Source: Caulobacter sp. UNC358MFTsu5.1 (lineage in GTDB: Bacteria; Pseudomonadota; Alphaproteobacteria; Caulobacterales; Caulobacteraceae). Taken from it: DNA of 64,000 nucleotides. The notes beneath the pieces are model-generated. The model was not told the DNA's origin. It did no database searches and saw only the letters and a list, made by a program, of their open reading frames with translations. Location of the stretch: NCBI RefSeq assembly GCF_000712075.1, contig NZ_JONW01000005.1, positions 253,001 to 317,000 on the forward strand, in the 5' to 3' direction. This document shows, piece after piece, positions 57,981 to 64,000 of the stretch; the stretch's first letter is position 1, and each line of letters starts with the position of its first letter. Made by a program: the position numbers and the translations under genes.

Positions 57981-59428
57981 ACCACCCCTCCAAAACACAG
58001 GTATTTCGTCTCCAGATACTCGTCCAAGCCCTCGGAAGACCCCTCGCGGCCCAGGCCCGAGTCCTTGACCCCGCCGAACGGCGCGACCTCGGTGGAGATG
58101 ATGCCCTCGTTGATCCCGACCATCCCCGCCTCGATGGCCTCGGCCACGCGCCAGCAGCGGGCGACGTCCTTGCTGTAGAAATACGAGGCCAGGCCGAAGG
58201 GCGTGGCGTTGGCCAGTTCGACGGCCTGCTCCTCGGTCTCGAACTTCACGATCGGGGCGACCGGGCCGAAGATCTCCTCCTGGAACAGCCGCATCTCGGG
58301 CGTCGCGTCGACCAGCACCGTCGGCTGCCAGAACCGGCCGCCCAGGTCGTGGCGCGCGCCGCCGACCGTGGCCCGGGCGCCCTGCTCCACCGCCTCGCGC
58401 ACCAGGCCCTCGACCTTGGCGATGGCCTTGTCGTTGATCAGCGGGCCGATGGTCACGCCGTCCTGCGTACCCGGCCCCACCTTCATCGCCCCGACCTTCT
58501 CGGTCAGCCGCGCGACGAAGGCGTCGTGGATGCCCGACTGCACGATCAGCCGGTTGGCGCAGACGCAGGTCTGGCCGGTGTTGCGGTACTTGCTGGCGAT
58601 CGCCCCATCGACGGCCGCCTCCAGGTCGGCGTCGTCGAAGACGATGAAGGGCGCGTTGCCGCCAAGCTCAAGGGAGAGCTTCTTCATCGTGCCGGCGCAC
58701 TGGGCGTAGAGGGTCTTGCCGACGGGCGTCGAACCGGTGAACGACAGCTTGCGCACCCGGGCGTCCTCGCACAGGGCCTTGCCGATGCCGGCGCTGTCCT
58801 TGCCGGTGACGACGTTCAGCACGCCGGCCGGCACGCCCGCCTCGACCGCCAGCCGGGCGATGGCCAGGGCGCACAGCGGCGTCTCGGCCGCCGGCTTGAC
58901 CACCACGGTGCAGCCGCTGGCCAGGGCCGGTCCGACCTTGCGGGTGATCATGGCGATCGGGAAGTTCCACGGCGCGATGGCGGCGCAGACGCCCACCGGC
59001 TGCTTGATCGAGGCCAGGCGCTTGCCCGGCATCGGGGTGGGGATGGTGTGGCCGTAGGCCCGCTTGGCCTCGTCGGCGAACCAGTCGATGAACGCCGCGC
59101 CGTAGGCCACCTCGCCGCGCGACTCCGCCAGCGGCTTGCCCTGCTCGGCGGTCATCAGCCGGGCCAGGGCCTCGGTGTGGGCCAGCATCAGGTCGGACCA
59201 TTTGCGCAGGATCGCCCCGCGCTCCTTGGCGGTCCTGGCCGCCCAGGTCGGGAAGGCGCGATGGGCGGCCTCGATGGCCACCTTGGTCTCCGAAGCGCCC
59301 AGGTCGGCGACCTCGGCGATCACCGACCCGTCGGCCGGGTTCAGCACCTGGAAGGTGGTTTCGCTCTCGATCCAGAGGCCGTCGATGAAGGCGGCGGTTT
59401 CGACGAGTTCCAGGGTCTTGAAGGTCAT
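57977..59428 (-). CDS. gabD: NAD(P)-dependent succinate-semialdehyde dehydrogenase
   Basis: A 483-residue aldehyde dehydrogenase that oxidises succinate semialdehyde to succinate, the exit of the GABA branch. Cofactor and catalytic motifs: PWNFPIAMITRKVGPALASG, FTGSTPVGKTL, the general-base Glu in LSLELGGNAPFIVF and the nucleophile Cys in YRNTGQTCVCANR (first Cys). Length and the SSADH-type C-terminus (GVKDSGLGREGSSEGLDEYL) fit GabD. It starts 7 nt after the stop of puuC and overlaps the aminotransferase start, so the three form a tight operon. Confidence 0.92.
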   Translation of the reverse strand: MTFKTLELVETAAFIDGLWIESETTFQVLNPADGSVIAEVADLGASETKVAIEAAHRAFPTWAARTAKERGAILRKWSDLMLAHTEALARLMTAEQGKPLAESRGEVAYGAAFIDWFADEAKRAYGHTIPTPMPGKRLASIKQPVGVCAAIAPWNFPIAMITRKVGPALASGCTVVVKPAAETPLCALAIARLAVEAGVPAGVLNVVTGKDSAGIGKALCEDARVRKLSFTGSTPVGKTLYAQCAGTMKKLSLELGGNAPFIVFDDADLEAAVDGAIASKYRNTGQTCVCANRLIVQSGIHDAFVARLTEKVGAMKVGPGTQDGVTIGPLINDKAIAKVEGLVREAVEQGARATVGGARHDLGGRFWQPTVLVDATPEMRLFQEEIFGPVAPIVKFETEEQAVELANATPFGLASYFYSKDVARCWRVAEAIEAGMVGINEGIISTEVAPFGGVKDSGLGREGSSEGLDEYLETKYLCFGGVV

Positions 59429-59435
59429 TGGGTCA

Positions 59436-60923
59436 TCACCTCAGCGTCACGGACACCGACTTCAGGTCAGCGTACTTGTGCAACGTATGTAGGCTCCGAT
59501 CGCGACCGAATCCCGACTGCTTGAAGCCGCCGAACGGCATGGTGATGTCGCAGGCGTCCCAGCCGTTGACCCAGACCAGCCCCGCCTTCAGCCGCCGAGC
59601 GGACGTGAGGGCACGGTCGATGTCGCTGGTCCACAGGCCGGCGGCCAGGCCGTAGACGGTGTCGTTGGCCAGGGCGATCGCCTCGTCGGCGTCCTTGAAG
59701 GTCTGCACCCCCAGCACTGGGCCGAACACCTCCTCCCGCGCCAGGGTGTGGTCGGGCTGGAGGCCGTCGAAGATGGTCGGCTCCACATAGAAGCCGCCGG
59801 TGTCCTGGCGCACGCGCTGGCCGCCCAGAAGCCGGCGGGCGCCCTGGCTTTCGGCGGTGGCGATGTAGTCGAGGGCGGTGTTCATCTGCCGCTCGCTGAC
59901 CATGGCCCCGAACACGGTGTCGGGGTCCAGCGGGTCGCCGGGGACCATGGCCTTGGCCACCGCGATCACCTTCTCGACGAAGGCGTCCTTGATGCCCTCC
60001 TCGACCAGCAGGCGGGAGGCCGCGGTGCAGACCTCGCCCTGGTTATAGAACACGCCCCAGGCGGCGGCCTCGGCGGCGGCGTCCAGATGCCTGCAGTCGG
60101 CGAAGACGATCTGCGGCGACTTGCCGCCCAGCTCCAGCGACACGCGCTTGAGGTTCGACCGACCCGAATACTCCATCAGCCGCCGCCCCACCGGACCCGA
60201 CCCGGTGAAGGCGATCATGTCGACGTCCATCGACAGGGCCAGCGCCTCGCCCGCGACGCCGCCCAGGCCGGGGATCACATTCAGGACCCCTGCCGGGAGT
60301 CCAGCTTCAAGGGCCAGTTCGCCCAACTTCAGCGCCGTCAGCGGCGACTGCTCGGCGGGCTTCAGGACCACGCTGTTGCCCATGGCCAGGGCGGGGGCGA
60401 CCTTCCACATCGCCATGTGCAGCGGGAAGTTCCACGGCACGATGGCCCCGACCACGCCCAGCGGCTCGTGCACCGCCCAGCTCAGCCGGTCGACCGGCGC
60501 GGCGCCGACCTCGCCATACACCTTGTCCAGCGCCTCGGCGTACCAGCGACAGGTGCCGATCGACAGCGGCACGTCGACGGCGCGGGCGTCGCGGATCGGC
60601 TTGCCGGTGTCCAGGCTCTCCAGCAGGGCCAGGTCCTCGGCGTCGCGCTCCATCAGCTCGGCCAGGCGGAACAGCACCGCCTTCTTGGCGCGCGGGCCCT
60701 GGTCGCGCCAGCGGCCGTCCTCGAAGGCCTTGCGGGCCGAGGCCACGGCGCGGTCGACGTCGACGGCCTGGCAGGCGGCGACCTTGTTGATCAGCGTCCC
60801 GTCGCGCGGCGAGACGTTGTCGAACGTCTGCCCCGACGCCGCCTTGACCAGGCCGCCGTCGATCACCGCCCGGTCGGGCAGGGACAGAGCCTTCAGGGCG
60901 TCGAAGATGGACGGGGCGGTCAC
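59436..60923 (-). CDS. puuC: Gamma-glutamyl-gamma-aminobutyraldehyde dehydrogenase
   Basis: A 495-residue NAD-linked aldehyde dehydrogenase (PuuC type). Motifs PWNFPLHMAMWKVAPALAMG, FTGSGPVGRRLMEYSG, Glu in VSLELGGKSPQIVF and Cys in FYNQGEVCTAASRL, then GGFKQSGFGRDRSLHTLHKY as in PuuC/AldH. It oxidises the aldehyde produced by PuuB. It is the first gene of the puuC-gabD-aminotransferase operon. The start is GTG at 60923. An 18-bp perfect palindrome lies just upstream of it. Confidence 0.9.
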   Translation of the reverse strand: MTAPSIFDALKALSLPDRAVIDGGLVKAASGQTFDNVSPRDGTLINKVAACQAVDVDRAVASARKAFEDGRWRDQGPRAKKAVLFRLAELMERDAEDLALLESLDTGKPIRDARAVDVPLSIGTCRWYAEALDKVYGEVGAAPVDRLSWAVHEPLGVVGAIVPWNFPLHMAMWKVAPALAMGNSVVLKPAEQSPLTALKLGELALEAGLPAGVLNVIPGLGGVAGEALALSMDVDMIAFTGSGPVGRRLMEYSGRSNLKRVSLELGGKSPQIVFADCRHLDAAAEAAAWGVFYNQGEVCTAASRLLVEEGIKDAFVEKVIAVAKAMVPGDPLDPDTVFGAMVSERQMNTALDYIATAESQGARRLLGGQRVRQDTGGFYVEPTIFDGLQPDHTLAREEVFGPVLGVQTFKDADEAIALANDTVYGLAAGLWTSDIDRALTSARRLKAGLVWVNGWDACDITMPFGGFKQSGFGRDRSLHTLHKYADLKSVSVTLR

Positions 60924-60938
60924 GCGGGGTTGCTCCAG

Positions 60939-60956
60939 AAACTGTGATCACAGTTT
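60939..60956. promoter_or_regulatory. 18-bp perfect palindrome, candidate operator for puuC
   Basis: The sequence AAACTGTGATCACAGTTT is fully symmetric. It is 16 nt upstream of the puuC start, in an otherwise GC-rich stretch, and the GntR regulator gene is close by. A weaker TCGCGATCACA occurs near 62009, before the aminotransferase gene. Confidence 0.75.
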
Positions 60957-61032
60957 GCGTCGGGTGGGCGACTGTCAAGGTGGGGGCGCACCGTGACGAT
61001 GGGGAGCGAGACCACCGCCCAATCCCTATGCA

Positions 61033-61174
61033 CCGTCATCCTCGGACTTGTTCCGAGGCCCCCTGGTTCAGCCGTGTTGACGTTCGCGGGACGGACACGG
61101 CGATCGCGGCGCTCCAATCTCGAAGGACAGCGAAGCGGCACGAGGGGTCCTCGGAACGGGTCCGAGGATGACGG
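61033..61174. repeat. R3 palindromic repeat, copy 2
   Basis: Ends CCGTCATCCTCGGACTTGTT and CGGGTCCGAGGATGACGG, with inner CGAGGGGTCC. It lies in the gap between puuC and the GntR gene (283 nt), whose remaining bases hold the palindrome at 60939. Confidence 0.9.
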
Positions 61175-61206
61175 AGCTAAAAATTGCACATGCCGTGGCG
61201 CCGCCC

Positions 61207-61902
61207 TCACCGCCCCGCCTCCACCGCCGCGCGCATCTTGTCCATGCCCTCCGACAGGTCGGCGGCGATGGCCCGCCTCGCGCCGTCGGCGTCGTGGGCC
61301 TTCAGGGCCTCGGTGGCTTCGACGTGGCGGTCGGCGGCCAGGCCGTCGGCGCCGACGCGGCCGAACACCACGCGCATGAACGGACCGATCTGCAGCCACA
61401 GGCCGTTGGCCATGGCCAGCAGCACTTCGGCCTCGGCCCGCTCGTAGATGGCGAAGTGGAAGTCGTGGTTGGCGGTCATGTAGGCGTCGACGTCGCCCAG
61501 CTTCAGGGCCTCGTCGACGGCGGCGTCCAGCTCGCGCAGGCGCTTGACCAGGGCGGCGTCCACATGGGGCGCGGCGCGGGCCGCCAGCTCGGGCTCGACC
61601 CACAGCCGGGCCTGGGACAGCTGCTCCAGCCGGCTCGCCGTCAGCGAGGGCACGGACAGCCGCTTGTTGGCCGGGTTGATCGCCAGGGCCCGCTCGGCCG
61701 CCAGCCGCCGCACGGCGTCGCGCACCGGCATCGGCGACACCCCCAGCTCGGCCGCCAGGCTGCGCAAGCTGACCCCGACGCCCGGCGCGATGCGGCCGGT
61801 GATCAGGGCCAGCCGGATGGCGTCGTAGACCTGGTCGTGGACGGCCACGCTGTCGGCGAGGGGTTTCCTTCGCGGCGAGGCGGGAGGCGAAACGGGGGAC
61901 AC
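61207..61902 (-). CDS. GntR-family regulator with FCD domain
   Basis: A 231-residue regulator. The winged helix is VYDAIRLALITGRIAPGVGV plus SLRSLAAELGVSPMPVRDAVRRLA; the FCD ligand domain has the metal-site pattern with NHDFHFAIYERAEAEVLLAM and a later His in DRHVEATEALKAHDADGARR. Such regulators respond to small carboxylates or amino acids; here the polyamine genes around it are the likely targets. The start GTG at 61902 lies in repeat R6 (D copy), which also supplies GAGGAG as a ribosome site. Confidence 0.86.
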   Translation of the reverse strand: MSPVSPPASPRRKPLADSVAVHDQVYDAIRLALITGRIAPGVGVSLRSLAAELGVSPMPVRDAVRRLAAERALAINPANKRLSVPSLTASRLEQLSQARLWVEPELAARAAPHVDAALVKRLRELDAAVDEALKLGDVDAYMTANHDFHFAIYERAEAEVLLAMANGLWLQIGPFMRVVFGRVGADGLAADRHVEATEALKAHDADGARRAIAADLSEGMDKMRAAVEAGR

Positions 61903-61962
61903 ACACTCACTCCTCTGCCTGCGCCCCGATCACACCAAGCCCGAGGGTGAGTGTGTGTCCCC
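61895..61962. repeat. R6 repeat, copy 4
   Basis: Ends GGGGACACACACTCAC and GTGAGTGTGTGTCCCC. The start codon of the GntR gene on the minus strand lies inside its left arm. Confidence 0.92.
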
Positions 61963-62043
61963 ACCTCCGGCCGCGGCGTCCGGTTTGGTCTTGCCAGCAG
62001 ACCTCCAATCGCGATCACAATGCAAGACCTTGGAGCGCGCCCC

Positions 62044-63363
<1,320 letters not shown>

Positions 63364-63381
63364 GACGCCGCGCCCGGCTCG

Positions 63382-63447
63382 GGGGACACACACTCACGGC
63401 AAGGCCGCGCCGATCCGGCACGCCGTCGGGTGTGAGTGTGTGTCCCC
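63382..63447. repeat. R6 repeat, copy 5
   Basis: Ends GGGGACACACACTCAC and GTGAGTGTGTGTCCCC, core in the opposite orientation to the copies flanking RAYT (CACGGCAAGGCC near the left arm). It lies downstream of the aminotransferase gene. Confidence 0.92.
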
Positions 63448-63474
63448 AAAGTCGTCCGCCCAAGCTTGACTTGA

Positions 63475-63502
63475 ACCCCTCCCCCTCTCGACCTGAGAGG
63501 GT
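63475..63502. repeat. R4-like fragment upstream of the site-2 protease gene
   Basis: Has CCCTCTCGACCTGAGAGGG, a short hairpin like the end of R4, without a matching far end. It lies 11 nt before the ATG and may affect translation. Confidence 0.4.
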
Positions 63503-63512
63503 ATAAGAGGCC

Positions 63513-64000
63513 ATGACCGTCACCGACATCCGCCCGTCCAGGCCCGCCCCGATCAGCGGCAACGCCCTGATCCTGATCGCCGCCTTCACCGCCCTGACCT
63601 TCGCCCTGGCGTGGATGGACGAGCCGCCCGGCGTGCTGACCTTCGCCTTCGTGGCGGTGGGCTGGATCCTCAGCGTGGTGGTCCACGAGTTCGCCCACGC
63701 CTATGTGGCCCACAAGGCCGGCGACCATACGATCGTCGAGAAGGGCTACCTGACCCTGGACCCGCTGAAATACACCGACCTGACGACCAGCATCCTGCTG
63801 CCGCTGATCGTGCTGGCGGTGGGCGGCATCGGCTTCCCCGGCGGGGCGGTCTATCTGCGCGAGGACCTGATGCGCAGCCGGCTGGGCCGGTCCATGGCCT
63901 CGCTGGCCGGGCCGCTGGGCACGCTGGCGGTGCTGGTCGCGCTCTCGGCCTGCCTGGCCGCCGACCGGGCGTTCGGCGTCGACGACAGCGCCCTGGCGCG
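63513..64000 (+). CDS. Site-2 protease-type (M50) metalloprotease, 3'-truncated by the window
   Basis: The first 162 residues of a membrane zinc protease. The zinc motif HExxH is present as HEFAH in WILSVVVHEFAHAYVAHKAG, inside the second membrane helix. Further helices follow (TSILLPLIVLAVGGIGFPGG), with the small-residue motif GPLGTLAVLVAL. This is the S2P/RseP-like site-2 protease fold without a PDZ domain so far. The rest lies beyond base 64000. Such proteins cleave transmembrane anchors; the substrate is unknown. Confidence 0.85.
   Translation, partial: MTVTDIRPSRPAPISGNALILIAAFTALTFALAWMDEPPGVLTFAFVAVGWILSVVVHEFAHAYVAHKAGDHTIVEKGYLTLDPLKYTDLTTSILLPLIVLAVGGIGFPGGAVYLREDLMRSRLGRSMASLAGPLGTLAVLVALSACLAADRAFGVDDSALA

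Overview
The window looks like chromosomal DNA of a Caulobacter-like alphaproteobacterium. The sequence is very GC-rich (by eye near 70%), starts are often GTG or TTG, and the gene content is typical of the order: large TonB-dependent receptors, a UPF0260 protein, an M16 peptidase with a TPR lipoprotein-like partner, Kup, and many small unannotated membrane proteins. No rRNA, tRNA, CRISPR array, integrase or prophage was seen. The species is an inference, since no marker gene was compared.

Layout. 1-3.8 kb: the 3' part of a DAHP synthase gene, a TonB-like membrane protein, DUF4287 and DUF3313 proteins and UPF0260. 3.8-9.6 kb: a class A penicillin-binding protein and a TonB-dependent receptor. 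9.6-10.4 kb: a REP-associated tyrosine transposase (RAYT) bracketed by two copies of its apparent repeat. 10.4-24.5 kb: housekeeping and envelope genes (Uup ABC-F ATPase, TPR protein plus M16 peptidase, Kup, a haem-oxygenase-like diiron protein, an RhtA-type exporter, a lipoprotein alpha/beta hydrolase). 24.5-29.8 kb: a TetR regulator divergent from an RND efflux adaptor and pump. 29.8-32.3 kb: a compact, lower-GC three-gene cassette (two-TM coiled-coil membrane protein, ClpX-derived AAA+ ATPase, unknown protein) that looks like an accessory island and is the best candidate for an undescribed system. 32.4-44.8 kb: a PYROXD2-like oxidoreductase, a Rieske oxygenase, a BetI-like regulator, a secreted amidohydrolase, an APC permease, a second TonB receptor and a TPR-sulfotransferase. 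45-63.4 kb: an almost complete polyamine catabolism locus. 63.5 kb to the end: the start of a site-2 protease gene.

The polyamine locus encodes a PotFGHI-type ABC importer, two PuuA-like gamma-glutamylpolyamine synthetases, PuuB oxidase, PuuC aldehyde dehydrogenase, PuuD hydrolase, three class III aminotransferases (one SpuC-like, one beta-alanine/omega-amino acid type, one unassigned) and succinate-semialdehyde dehydrogenase. An FCD-type GntR regulator sits next to an 18-bp perfect palindrome. Together these would import putrescine or spermidine and convert it through gamma-glutamylated intermediates and GABA to succinate.

A second layer is a dense set of long palindromic intergenic repeats. 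I see 25 full copies in eight families (called R1 to R8 here) plus two fragments. They fill most gaps in the polyamine locus, abut start or stop codons, and in several places encode the end of a protein. R6 is associated with the RAYT gene; what mobilises the other families is not visible here.
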